NCBI GenBank assembly: GCA_905221605.1
Contig: CAJNDS010000516.1
Span: forward strand, 56,925 to 120,924
DNA length: 64,000 nt
Direction: 5' to 3'
From: Symbiodinium natans
Taxonomy: Eukaryota; Sar; Dinophyceae; Suessiales; Symbiodiniaceae
The notes under the pieces were generated by a model, which had not been told where the DNA came from, ran no database searches, and worked only from the letters and a program-made list of their open reading frames with translations. Of this stretch, positions 45,901 to 57,224 are shown in pieces. Every line of letters begins with the position of its first letter. Position 1 is the stretch's first letter. The position numbers and the translations under genes are program-made.

Positions 45901-48900
45901 GTATTCTGCAACGTTCCACCGCGCAGGGCACCAGAGCATCATTCAGGTGGATGTGTTGGGAGGCGCCTTTCTGGTGAATGGGCGGCCTGTTGGTCGCTTG
46001 CCAGAGCAGATTTCAGAAAGCGAGTGCTATGTCAGGTTGTTCCGGGATAGCATCTTCGATGTGCAGCCAGCACATGGTGGACGAGGCTACAAAACCAGAA
46101 TCATGGGGGGCGCCTGCTTCGGGTTTGACTTGGAGGAAGATGGCCAGGTCATTATTACAGAGGAGAGGGAAGTTGAGGGTCAGCTGGTGAAGGCCACCCT
46201 GGTTCCACACCAAAGCTTTCAAGGTGACCTGCCCATCTCATTCGTGGAAGATTACAGCCATTGGCTGGTGAGAGGCAAGGGTGGGAAAGCTTCCGTGTAC
46301 TTCCGGCCTATCCAGTTCGACCACCCGGACAATCAGTATGGTTGCTCAGTCCGCGGCGCACCTTATGTGCTCCACGTCGACTCCATGATGGTCATCCGGA
46401 GCCAGGACAGCTCCAAGTTGGTGGATGTCCGAAGCGACACATTTCACGCGATTTCTTCGGTGCTCCGCCGCTTGGAAGACCCAGACCACATTCACATCTT
46501 TCGCAACGATGCCAAAGCTCCTGAAGCCATTTTGCCCAGGCGTTTGTTGGAAAGGGGTGCATGGGGTGCTGGGCAGTCACTGGCGGTTGTATGGATCTTC
46601 CAATCTTTGCGGTATGGGCTGACTCATGACTTTTGAGTCTTGAGGCTGTGTCATGGAAGGGGGTCCCACCAATCAACTTCAGGCAGTGTGCGCGAGCAAT
46701 TTCCATGCTAGACGTTGAATGTTCCTCGCTCGCCTCAGGCTGCAAAATTTGCATTTCCAGATCATCGCGGGGCGATCTGTCCGCATCATTTCCCGTGAGT
46801 TTGGCGGAGAAGTGGCAGCAGACCAAAACATCGGCACCCTGGTGGGGCTTCAGCATGGCTTGCTACTGGAAACGACCCACGAGAAGAAGTTGCTCCTGCC
46901 TCATTCGGAGGTGCTGAGGGAGATCCATGGCAACCATTGCCTCGTGAAGATGAACCTAGGTCATCTCCTGAATCCACCGGTGTTTGTATACTCTGTCCGC
47001 GAAGATCTTCGAGAGTTGAGGGGCCAGAAAGATCGCGTGGCCTGGCTCTACCTTGCTAAGTTGCATGCGCTGACATCCCATGTGCTCCGAGATCCGTTTA
47101 CGTTGCGAACTGGAACAGAAACATCTTTGGGTCTCCTTCGATCGGCTCGATGCAGAGGGAACTTGTCCAATGGTGCTGACGTTCCTCGTTCCGAGGCAGA
47201 AAGAACCTTGCAGGAAATTGCCAGGCTGTCCCCAGTGCGACAAAGCAAGAACGGCGCCGAGGTCGTCAATTTCCAGCAGTTCTGTGCGCTCTGCGCACAT
47301 GAAGGCTTCGCTTTTCTTGCACGTGACGCCCTGCAGGAGATTTCGGAGCAACAAGCCCTTTCAGGTTTGCAAAGTCACCACCAACCTCAATATTGTTTGG
47401 AGAGGTGCGGCAGCTTGGCCCAAAGGGCATATTTCCGCAGCAGTGAGATCTTCGGCTTGCCCGGGCGTTTGGAAGCAGAGGAGGAGGCGGCGGCTGCGCA
47501 GCCATGTCGGCCGTGGCAACCAGAACCTTGGCACGAGAGCTTAGGAGGTTGCCAAGAGGTCAGGGACGTTGCGTTCGTGATTTTCGGCAAGACTTTGGCG
47601 CCGCCGCCTGAGAGAAGGCCTTGCTTGAAGAGTCTCCTGCTTACCAATCAAAGTTTGCAAGGGTGCGGCAACGTGTCCTGTGAAGAGCAGAGTGTGGGCA
47701 CGTGGGAGCTTATGAGTGGGGATGGTCTGCGACATTGGTGGTTGACTTTCTTTCGGGCTGCAAAGCGAGGAAGCAAGGAGAAATGCAGCTTCATGCTGGC
47801 TTACTTTGCTTCCCGATGGCCCCATTGTGTGGCTCACCTACAAGTGTTGGCCAGCATTTGTTTGCACAGCAACGACTTCCGAGCCTTGGATCCTCCGGCT
47901 TATTCATTGTACATACAGCCGAACGAGAGGGACTTGAATGCCAACACAGTCCAGGGCATCATCCGGAGGCACCTGAGGCCCTTCAAAGAAGCTCGGCCCC
48001 AAAGACCCACCCATCGTCAGCAAATCCAAGCTGATCAAGAATATAAGGCCAGGAAACAGGAACACAACCATCTTTGTGCCGAAAGCCTCCAGCGGTTGCA
48101 GGGTGTAGTCAACCAGAGGTGGCTTCAGAAGCTACGAGCTGTGCAGGTCCATGACTGTGAAGACCACATGGTCCAGAACGCTTTGGCGCTTGCAGGGGAG
48201 TTGAATGGATGCTTTGAACGCTGGTGGCGGGCAGCTGAATTGCATGCGTTTCTGGAGCAGGTGGAGAACACAATTCAGCAGTTCGGAGGCGCTTCCTTGC
48301 GGAACTTGCTGCCGTGGTCCAGTCGTGCTGTTTGGGGAAGCTGCCCGGCCGAAACTCGGACGCTGCCGCCACCCGCTTGCAGAGATGCCTTTAACCTCTC
48401 CGAGCCTCTCCCTTCAGAGCTGGAAGAGCATCCTTTGGATGATCTGTGGGAGGCAGGAGCACCGAAAGAACAGTTTGTGTTGAAGCCGACACCGGCCTTT
48501 CAACCACCCCCTCGGCGGTCAGCGGAACTGCAGTTGGCGAGAGACGAAGGCTGTTCTGCCATCTACGCGGAGCTTAGCAAGCCACTGCACGAGAGTTGGC
48601 GCCTGGCGCAAGAGATGAAGTTGCCTCAGATCTCTGATGGTTGTTTTCCGACCACATTGAGCGACGACCTGCAAGCTGCGCTGGAAGCAAGGCAGAAGGA
48701 GACAGATGGTGCCTGGCAGCGCGTGCTTGAAGCCATGCATGGCCAGGGACGGTTTGATGCTTTGATGAGGAGCTGTGGGTTACTTGAAGAACCAGCTCCG
48801 CTCTACGTCCTTTCCAGGCTTCTCAGGGAGGAAGGTCAGTTGACGCAGGCGCCCATGCACATCACGCGAGGTGAGTGATTCCAGATGTCATGTTGTGTCA

Positions 48901-49600
48901 GAGTAGTATGAACGAAATCATGAAGGAACATGCGTGTGTCATCACATGTGTGTCTTCATCTTTCCATCGGTGCCTATGTCCTGTTTCCGCACCCAGAGGG
49001 GCGTGCAACCGGGCAGGTCATTGGCTCCTACGCTGTCGCCCTGCGTGCGCAACAGCGCATTCTTCGATGCTTGCGGTTGCGAGAGAGGCCCGACATGGCT
49101 CCATGGCTCGCGCGCGAGCTGCAGCAGGCGAGCTCCGGGTGTGTCAACTGGAGGCCGCGTGAGCAACCCGCTTGGTTGCTTCTGGAGGTTGACAACGAGC
49201 CCTGGCAGTTGATCATTGGCAGTGTCGGAAGCAAGAACACCAGATGGCATCAGATGGCTTGATACCTCTGATCCATCTGCAATATTCTGTAGTCTCATGC
49301 CTTAGAAGGCAATTCGCAAAGGTGTGTCCCAAAAACAGCAATCCCCCCAACCGGGGTTCCCTTGCATGTGTGCGATGTTCATCACGTGTGCTTCCCAAAA
49401 AACACCACATGCACGCACATCTGATTCCCGAATGTTTGGGCTGTGGTTTTTTCTCGCTTCGTCGCCGTTACTTTGCACATCGCCGAGGATTTTTGCATCC
49501 GCGAGCAGCAGGCCGCTGTGGCCGCACAGCTCATCAAGGCACCGTGGAACCAACTGCTGCAGCTGAATATGGGCGAGGGGAAGCCGCTTGTTATCAATTG
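42605..49600 (+). CDS. Giant DUF6606/DUF3638-family protein, N-terminal half, multi-exon, apparently truncated
   Basis: Exons at about 43031-43588, 43718-44712, about 44914-45165, 45715-46539, 46739-48870, 48997-49196 and 49488-49600 match, in order, landmarks I know from the very large (about 3000 aa) fungal/oomycete proteins with DUF6606 and DUF3638. These include YPATIEPNVSSASFAVRF, HDSSCRKCLLQSEA, LLEFEAYGQLRAG, GGAFLVNGRPVGRLP, VEDYSHWLV, LHALTSHVLRDPFTLRTGTE, NWRPREQPAWLLLEVDN, and finally REQQAAVAAQLIKAPWNQLL then QLNMGEGK. The fungal relatives are often labelled ubiquitinyl hydrolase or OTU-like, but the function is not firmly known; DUF3638 contains a helicase-like P-loop. Coding ends just after the P-loop, and 13 kb of satellite DNA follows. 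Either the C-terminal half is lost, it lies beyond the window, or the assembly is broken here. Two further candidate 5' exons lie at 42605-42739 and 42820-42915. Confidence 0.75.
43031..43588 (+). CDS. DUF6606/DUF3638-family exon (N-terminal region)
   Basis: Reads CLQLRLLPNYLAQSSALYAG, LLVPLPSHRRLLDSLEKYV and EKATYPATIEPNVSSASFAV, then RFHSTSNDAEKVRLD and a charged coiled coil (RKNQVEKKKEVAQKLQQHEG). YP..I.PN..S.SFAVRF followed by a coiled coil is a strong landmark of the fungal family. The acceptor is probably gcttcag near 43030. The exact donor before the stop at 43588 is not resolved. Confidence 0.7.
43718..44712 (+). CDS. DUF6606/DUF3638-family exon
   Basis: The acceptor is ggtgcag. HDSSCRKCLLQSEASNLQHE corresponds to the family's H.C.KC.L...A motif. 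Further on, LLEFEAYGQLRAGISLQLPR precedes FQRQGVVDVLKALLWQAGPP, also a family landmark. A gtgtaa at 44713 is the probable donor, since the next codon read through would be a stop. Confidence 0.75.
44914..45165 (+). CDS. DUF3638-family exon with in-frame TGA
   Basis: The frame reads GADAAQTLLLESRKVGIRWL then AEVRDVMSRVDNAELVKTHL A, then TGA at 45040-45042, then IAEKLAKLSIQVLNNRARLG then RTEYIGWAMLALKTCHLSS. Protein-like sequence on both sides is in the same frame. It fits the family segment LL..AR.V...W...L, which follows the previous exon's helices. A 28-nt GT-AG excision around the TGA would break the frame, so I take the stop as real. Confidence 0.55.
45355..45415 (+). repeat. Interstitial CCCTAAA tract, degenerate, within an intron
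   Basis: Units CCCTAAA, CCTTAAAA, CCCTACA and CCCTATA lie between the exon ending at about 45165 and the exon starting at 45715. Confidence 0.85.
45715..46539 (+). CDS. DUF3638-family exon (GGAFLVNGRPVGRLP region)
   Basis: It starts after cttctcgcag and reads GVDLRKRILFQAMRIALELE. It contains WYSATFHRAGHQSIIQVDVL, GGAFLVNGRPVGRLP, LPISFVEDYSHWLV and VYFRPIQF, all in family order. It ends LEDPDHIHIFRNDAKAPEAI then LP. The end is ccc ag before gcgttt, giving a GC-AG intron (46540-46738) that restores LPR-LQNLHF exactly as expected in the family. Confidence 0.85.
46739..48870 (+). CDS. DUF3638-family long exon
   Basis: The exon runs 2132 nt from gctgcaaaa after cgcctcag to the canonical donor gtgagt at 48871. 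Family landmarks include VYSVREDLRELRGQKDRVAW then LYLAKLHALTSHVLRDPFTL then RTGTETSLGLLRSA; later SFMLAYFASRWPHCVAHLQV and GELNGCFERWWRAAELHAFL. The last residues ITR join through a split Glu codon to GRATGQV in the next exon. Confidence 0.88.
48997..49196 (+). CDS. DUF3638-family exon before the P-loop
   Basis: Starts after gcacccag and reads GRATGQVIGSYAVALRAQQR then GCVNWRPREQPAWLLLEVDN. NW.P...P.WLLLE is the segment directly before the P-loop in the family. CGAG occurs at both this exon's 3' edge (49196-49199) and the next acceptor (49484-49487), so the junction could be GA-AG or shifted by three bases. Confidence 0.8.
49488..49600 (+). CDS. DUF3638-family exon with variant P-loop; last recognisable exon
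   Basis: Reads DFCIREQQAAVAAQLIKAPW then NQLLQLNMGEGKPLVI. In the family this is IR..Q..VA..mi.P....N.v.QLNMGEGKSSVI. The P-loop GEGK (codons 49575-49583) is intact, but the next residue, normally Ser and a ligand of the nucleotide-bound metal, is Pro (ccg, 49584-49586). After VI the reading (NWPTKGFGDVV) no longer resembles the family, so an exon end near 49595 or loss of the gene's remainder is likely. Confidence 0.75.
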
Positions 49601-49609
49601 GCCAACAAA

Positions 49610-50220
49610 AGGTTTTGGAGATGTTGTTTATTCTCCACATATTTCTCGCAACATAAGCAAGTGTTTGCAGCAAAGCCCCAGGAAAAGGTTTTGAAGACTG
49701 CTATTTTTCCTTTGGGATTTTCGGAGAGCTTCAAGAATTCCTTCAAAATTGTGCATTTTAGCTACCGCTGTTTTGGCTTTTCGCATGATATTGCGCAACT
49801 GCATACGATGATGCACATGCATATTGAGAAAAGTAGGTACAGGATTTTTGTCCATACATAACCGCTGCGTTTAGGCAGCGTGGGTGCCTGAGTGGAATTC
49901 TCGCCCGGAAATGCTGGGCCCCGATCTCCACTGGGACAACGGATTTTGTAGGGCATCCGTCCTGCGCAAAAACTTGTGAGACATGTCATCTTTGAAATTC
50001 TGAGACATATTGCAAACATTTGTCAGCATGCTCCTGAAACGAAGTGGGCAAACACATTCTGTGTATCACAGGTTCATGGTTTTGTTTTCTTGGTTTCTGA
50101 ACCTATCGAGATACGGCTGTTCATGGCCCTTGGCAAAACCTAGACGAGGGTTCGTTGTTGCGACGCACCGATGGCAGAGCGAAGCCACCGATATCCACCG
50201 ATGAACTAGCGTGTCCCGGA
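49610..50220. other. No further exon seen downstream of the P-loop
   Basis: All three + frames were read for the family's next landmarks (a strand after VP-M and LVRV-like segments). None was found before the satellite block begins. Confidence 0.5.
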
Positions 50221-50261
50221 GAATTTGTTAAACCTCCATGCCTTCCCGTCTCTCTATCCTT

Positions 50262-50382
50262 CTCTATATTATACACACATACACACACATATATATATAT
50301 ATGTATTTTTCCCAGAAAGACTACATACATATATATACACACATACGGAAAATTTGCACACACACACACATACACACACACG

Positions 50383-50413
<31 letters not shown>

Positions 50414-50420
50414 GAGCCCG
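50262..50420. repeat. (CA)n / (TA)n microsatellites at the left edge of the satellite block
   Basis: Mixed CACACA and TATATA runs end TATATATATATATGAGCCCG then CCGCCTTTAGGGTCTATTTA. The final motif recurs inverted near 63530-63560. Confidence 0.9.
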
Positions 50421-50679
50421 CCGCCTTTAGGGTCTATTTAGCTTTGGGTTTTTCTTATTGCTTAAAAAGAGCGAATATAAATATCGTAATACAAAAATAC
50501 ATATTTACACCTACATATGGCACGCAAATCTCATGCCCAGCGGTTCTAGGCCTAGCCGCACGCCATTACGAACTGCGAATTTCTGGTTGTTCTTATTTTC
50601 ATTTGTTTCTCTTTGCTATCTGTGTATGCGTGTTCTTTTTTCAGCCTGCGTGAAAAAGTCGCTGTTTGGCTGCGGCAGA

Positions 50680-53600
50680 AGGGAAAGAGAAGTGAGAGAG
50701 GAGAGACAACAAGGAGGCCATTTTAATTTTCTGGAAGGGTATTGATTGAAAAGAAGAGAAGAGACAAGAAACAAGGAGACGGATGGCACTCTTCTTTATC
50801 TATCATCTCTCCCTTCCTTGCCTCTCCCATTTCCCTCTATAATTCAAAAGACAAGACCATTCTTGCTCTTCGCAGATCAGAGGAGAGATCAAAAGGAATG
50901 CAATTTTAATGGGAAGAGCAATGAAAAGAATGGAAGAGAAATGAAGACAGGAGAGGGAGGTGCAAAATCAGGCTAAGAGAAGATGGTGCTCGTTTTCATC
51001 TTTCTTCTCTTGCTCTTTTCCTTTTCAAATAAACAACAAAAGGAAGAACAATGAACATGCAAAGGAACCCGTTTTCTTTTTCCATGTGGGAACAAGGAAA
51101 GAACAGAGGCGATAAGGCGAGAGGAGGGATTTGCTGAAGCATGGGGAGGGTCTACGGACAAGGAGCCAACCCCGCTCACTTTCCCCATCCATTGAAACAG
51201 GAAAAGAAAGGAACAGGGCCTCCATTCCCCTCTTGTTCTTCCTTTCTTGTGTTTTTGTCACATCAAGGGGAACAGGAGAAGAGAAGGGAGAAAGAAGGAG
51301 AGAGGAGAGACAAAAAGGATTGCATTTGTACTGGGAAGAGCAAAGAAAAGAATAGAAGAGAGATGAATAAAGGAGAGGGAGAGACAAAATAAGGCGCAGA
51401 GAAGATGGCACTCTTCTTTATCTATCCTCTCCCCCTTATCTCTCCCTGCCCTCTTTCTTTTCGAAATAAGAAAACAAAAAGGAAGAACTATGAGAAGGAG
51501 AAGGGGACGGAAAGGAATAGAAGGGATAGGCCGATAGGAGGGGGTATGGCAAGGTCCACGCGCAAGGAGTCACCCTCTGCTTACCCTTCCACTGCCTTAT
51601 CATACAAGTTCCTTTCTTGCGCTGTATCAGTTGAAAGGAAACAGAAGGAGAGAAGGGAAAGGGAAGTGAGAGAGGAGAGATGACAAGGATGGCATTTTTC
51701 TGGAAGCGCAACTGTACCGGAATGTGGCCACAATAAGCAGGCCAGGGAGACTCAGGCGGGGCAACTGTAGCGGAATGTGGCCACAACAAGCAGGCCAGGG
51801 AGGCTCAGGCGGGGCAAGTCTCTCCATAATTAGAAAAAAACCAATCTTGCTCTTCGCAAATAGATAAGTGCCCTTCTTCCTCTTCAGGAAATCGCCTTTC
51901 CCTTATTTTGCTTTCTGAAGCGAATAAGAAAAAGAACAGATAAGAAGAAAGGACAGGGAATGACTAGGTAAAGAGAGGAGCTCTTCAATTTTGCATTACT
52001 TTTCCTTCTTGGGGGGTCCTTTTTTCTCCCTTGAAGATGCAGAAAACTCTCAAAAGGAACACCCGTTCCATCGCCCATTTACTCTTCCCTTCCTTATCTC
52101 CTATGCTCTTTTCCTTACTCATTGCAACAGGAGAAGACAGGAAAAGGGCCTCCATTCCCCTCTTGTTCTTCCTTTCTTGTGTTTTTGTCATATAAAGGGG
52201 AACAGGAGAAGAGAAGGGGAAGAGAATGAGAGAGGAGCGATGAAAGGAACACACTTTTAATGGGAAGAGCCAAGAAAAGAATGGAAGAGAGATGAATAAA
52301 GGAGAGGGAGAGACAAAACAAGTTGCAAAGAAGATGGCGCCCTTCTTAATCCATCCCCTCTCCCTTATCTCTCCCTTCCCTTTTTCTTTTCGAAATAAGA
52401 AAAACTAAGCAGGAAGAATTATGAAAAGGAGAAGGGTAAGGAAAAGAGCAGAAGAGATAGGCCGAAAAGAGTGATATGATGAAGTATGGCAAGGTCCACA
52501 CTCAAGGAGTCACCCTCTGCTTACCCTCCCACTGCCCTTATCATACAAGTTCCCTTCTTGTGGTTTATCAGCTAAACGGAAACAGAAGGAGAGAAGGGAA
52601 AGAGAAGTGAAAGAGGAGAGACAACAAGGATGCCATGTTAATTTTCTGGAAGGGTATTGAAAAGAAGAGAAAAGACAAGAAACAAGGGGACGGATGGCAC
52701 TCTTCTGTATCTATCATCCTTGTCTTTCCCTTTTCCCTCTATAATTAGAAAAACAGGCGCCCTCTCTCGTCTTCAGGAACCCGTTCACTTTTTCCGTTTG
52801 GGAACAAGGAAAAGAACAGAGGCGATAGGGCGAGAGGAAGAATTTGCTGAAGCATGGGGAGGGTCTACGGGCAAGTAGCCAACCCCGCTCACTTGCCCCA
52901 TCCATTGTGAAAAGAACAGGGCCTCCATTCCCCTCTTGTTCTTCCTTTCTTGCGTTTTTGTCATTTAAGGGGGAACAGCAGAAGAGAAGGGAACGAGAAG
53001 GAGAGAGGAGCGATGAAAGGAACACAATTTTAATGGGAAGAGCCAAGAAAAGAATAGAAGAGAGATGAATAAAGGAGAGGGAGAGACAAAACAAGGCGCA
53101 AAGAAGATGGCACTCTTCTTTATCTATCCTCTCTCCCTTATCTCTGCAAGGAATAGAACAGACAGGAAGCAAGGAGACGGAGTGACAAAACTTGTCGCAA
53201 AGCTTTATATATCTCCCTTGTCTCTCCCTAATTAGAAAAAACCAATCTTGCTATTCACAGATAGATAGGTGCCCTTCTTCCTCTTCAGGAAATCGCCTTT
53301 CCCTTATTTTGCTTGTTGAAGCGACTAAGAAGAACAACAGATAAGAAGAGAGGACAGGGAATGACTAGGTAAAGAGAGGAGCTCTTCAATTTTCCTCCCT
53401 ATCTCTTATGTTACTTTTCCTCCTTGGGGGATGTCCTTTTTTCTCCCTTGAAGATGCAGAAAACTCTCAAAAGAAACGCCCGTTCCATCGCCCATTTACT
53501 CTTCAATTCGCTTCCTTATCTCCTATGCTCTTTTCCTTATTCATTGCAACAGGAGAAGACAGGAAAGGGGCCTCCATTCCCCTCTTGTTCTTCCTTTCTT

Positions 53601-56600
53601 GTGTGTTTGTCATATAAAGGGGAACAGGAGAAGAGAAGGGAAAGAGAAGGGGAGAGGAGCGATGAAAGGAACACAATTTTAATGGGAAGAGCCAAGAAAA
53701 GAATGGAAGAGAGACGAATAAAGGAGAAGGAGAGACAAAACAAGTTGCAAAGAAGATGGCGCTCTTCTTAATCCATCCCCTCTCCCTTATCTCTCCCTTC
53801 CCTTTTTCTTTTCGAAATAAGAAAAACTAAGCAGGAAGAATTATGAAAAGGAGAAGGGTAAGGAAAAGAGCAGAAGAGATAGGCCGAAAAGAGTGGTATG
53901 ATGAAGTATGGCAAGGTCCACACTCAAGGAGTCACCCTCTGCTTACCCTCCCACTGCCCTTATCATACAAGTTCCCTTCTTGTGGTTTATCAGCTAAACG
54001 GAAACAGAAGGAGAGAAGGGAAAGAGAAGTGAAAGAGGAGAGACAACAAGGATGCCATGTTAATTTTCTGGAAGGGTATTGAAAAGAAGAGAAAAGACAA
54101 GAAACAAGGGGACGGATGGCACTCTTCTGTATCTATCATCCTTGTCTTTCCCTTTTCCCTCTATAATTAGAAAAACAGGCGCCCTCTCTCGTCTTCAGGA
54201 ACCCGTTCACTTTTTCCGTTTGGGAACAAGGAAAAGAACAGAGGCGATAGGGCGAGAGGAAGAATTTGCTGAAGCATGGGGAGGGTCTACGGGCAAGTAG
54301 CCAACCCCGCTCACTTGCCCCATCCATTGTGAGAAGAACAGGGCCTCCATTCCCCTCTTGTTCTTCCTTTCTTGCGTTTTTGTCATTTAAGGGGGAACAG
54401 CAGAAGAGAAGGGAAAGAGAAGGAGAGAGGAGCGATGAAAGGAACACAATTTTAATGGGAAGAGCCAAGAAAAGAATAGAAGAGAGATGAATAAAGGAGA
54501 GGGAGAGACAAAACAAGGCGCAAAGAAGATGGCACTCTTCTTTATCTATCCTCTCTCCCTTATCTCTGCAAGGAATAGAACAGACAGGAAGCAAGCAGAC
54601 GGAGTGACAAAACTTGTCGCAAAGCTTTATATTATATATATCCCTTGTCTCTCCCTAATTAGAAAAAACCAATCTTGCTATTCACAGATAGATAGGTGCC
54701 CTTCTTGCTCTTCAGGAAATCGCCTTTCCCTTATTTTGCTTGTTGAAGCGACTAAGAAGAACAACAGATAAGAAGAGAGGACAGGGAATGACTAGGTAAA
54801 GAGAGGAGCTCTTCAATTTTCCTCCCTATCTCTTATGTTACTTTTCCTCCTTGGGGGATGTCCTTTTTTCTCCCTTGAAGATGCAGAAAACTCTCAAAAG
54901 AAACGCCCGTTCCATCGCCCATTTACTCTTCAATTCGCTTCCTTATCTCCTATGCTCTTTTCCTTATTCATTGCAACAGGAGAAGACAGGAAAAGGACCT
55001 CCATTCCCCTCTTGTTCTTCCTTTCTTGTGTGTTTGTCATATAAAGGGGAACAGGAGAAGAGAAGGGAAAGAGAAGGGGAGAGGAGCGATGAAAGGAACA
55101 CAATTTTAATGGGAAGAGCCAAGAAAAGAATGGAAGAGAGACGAATAAAGGAGAAGGAGAGACAAAACAAGTTGCAAAGAAGATGGCGCTCTTCTTAATC
55201 CATCCCCTCTCCCTTATCTCTCCCTTCCCTTTTTCTTTTCGAAATAAGAAAAACTAAGCAGGAAGAATTATGAAAAGGAGAAGGGTAAGGAAAAGAGCAG
55301 AAGAGATAGGCCGAAAAAGAGTGATATGATGAAGTATGGCAAGGTCCACACTCAAGGAGTCACCTTCTGCTTACCCTCCCACTGCCTTTATCATACAAGT
55401 TCCTTTATTGTGGTTTATCAGCTAAACGGAAACAGAAGGAGAGAAGGGAAAGAGAAGTGAGAGAGGAGAGACAACAAGGATGCCATTTTAATTTTCTGGA
55501 AGGGTATTGAAAAGAAGAGAAAAGACAAGAAACAAGGAGACGGATCGCACTCTTCTTTATCTATCATCCTTGTCTTTCCCTTTTCCCTCTATAATTAGAA
55601 AAACAGGCGCCCTCTCTCGTCTTCAGGAACCCGTTCACTTTTTCCGTTTGGGAACAAGGAAAAGAACAGAGAGGCGATAGGGCGAGAGGAAGAATATGCT
55701 GAAGCATGGGGAGGGTCTACGGGCAAGGAGCCAACCCCGCTCACTTGCCCCATCCATTGTGAAAAGAACAGGGCCTCCTTCCCCTCTTGTTCTTCCTTTC
55801 TTGCGTTTTTGTCATTTAAGGGGGAACAGCAGAAGAGAAGGGAAAGAGAAGGAGCGAGGAGAGATAACAATAACACCATATTAATGGGAAGAGCCAAGAA
55901 AAGAATAGAAGAGAGATGAATAAAGGAGAGGGAGAGACAAAACAAGGCGCAAAGAAGATGGCACTCTTCTTTATCTATCCTCTCTCCCTTATCTCTGCAA
56001 GGAATAGAACAGACAGGAAGCAAGGAGACGGAGTGACAAAACTTGTCGCAAAGCTTTATATATCTCCCTTGTCTCTCCCTAATTAGAAAAAACCAATCTT
56101 GCTATTCACAGATAGATAGGTGCCCTTCTTCCTCTTCAGGAAATCGCCTTTCCCTTATTTTGCTTTTTGAAGCGACTAAGAAAAACAACAGATAAGAAGA
56201 GAGGACAGGGAATGACTAGGTAAAGAGAGGAGCTCTTCAATTTTCCTCCCTATCTCTTATGTTACTTTTCCTTCTTGGGGGATGTCTTTTTTCTCCCTTG
56301 AAGATGCAGAAAACTCTCAAAAGGAACACCCGTTCCAGTTCCATCGCCCATTTACTCTTCAATTCCCTTCCTTATCTCCTATGCTCTTTTCCTTATTCAT
56401 TGCAACAGGAGAAGACAGGAAAAGGGCCTCCATTCCCCTCTTGTTCTTCCTTTCTTGTGTTTTTTGTCATATAAAGGGGAACAGCAGAAGAGAAGGGAAA
56501 GAGAAGGAGAGAGGAGCGATGAAAGGAACACAATTTTAATGGGAAGAGCCAAGAAAAGAATAGAAGAGAGATGAATAAAGGAGAGGGAGAGACAAAACAA

Positions 56601-57000
56601 GGCGCAAAGAAGATGGCACTCTTCTTTATCTATCCTCTCTCCCTGATCTCTGCAAGGAATAGAACAGACAGGAAGCAAGGAGACGGAGTGACAAAACTTG
56701 TCGCAAAGCTTTATATATCTCCCTTGTCTCTCCCTAATTCGAAAAAGCCAATCTTGCTATTCACAGATAGGTACAGTACCCTTCCTCCTCTTCAGGAAAT
56801 CGCCTTTCCCTTATTTTGCGTTTTGAAGCGACTAAGAAAAACAACAGATAAGAAGAGATGACAGGGAATGACTAAGTAAAGAGAGGATCTCTTCAATGTC
56901 CCTCCCTTTTTCTTATGTTACTTTTCCTTCTTGGGGGGTCCTTTTTTCTCCCTTGAAGATGCAGAAAACGATCAAAAAGGACACCCGTTCCATCGCCCAT
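50680..57000. repeat. Purine/pyrimidine-skewed tandem array, period about 1.42 kb
   Basis: The anchor TCTCCCTTGAAGATGCAGAA falls at 52025, 53442, 54869, 56292 and 56947, giving spacings of 1417, 1427, 1423 and 655 bp. A second anchor (AGAAGGGAAAGAGAAGTGA) falls near 50680, 51640, 52590, 54010 and 55440, so the first two copies are shorter (about 950 bp) and the last is truncated. Within a unit, GAGA-rich and CTCT-rich segments alternate. The internal copies are nearly identical, suggesting recent amplification. ORFs repeated at the same period are not convincing proteins. Confidence 0.9.
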
Positions 57001-57224
57001 ATATAGGGAGACAGAGAAATCATGAGCATCAGCTGGGTTTGCTGCACCACTCAAAACTTCTCAAGTGACCTAGGCACACTCTGCGCCTATACGAGTACAT
57101 TACAAGTACAAGTGCAAGTACAAGCCTTCGTTTTTGAGGTAGAGGGCACGAAAGGTGGAGGAGGGCTGGGGGGGGTGGGGTAAAAGAATTATGTAGAGCT
57201 ACTTATAAGGTTTATACAGTTTAT

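Noticed and set aside
50746-56861. Repeated Lys/Arg/Glu-rich and Ser/Leu/Phe-rich ORFs of 60-150 codons
   Set aside because: They recur with the 1.42 kb satellite period and reflect polypurine/polypyrimidine composition.
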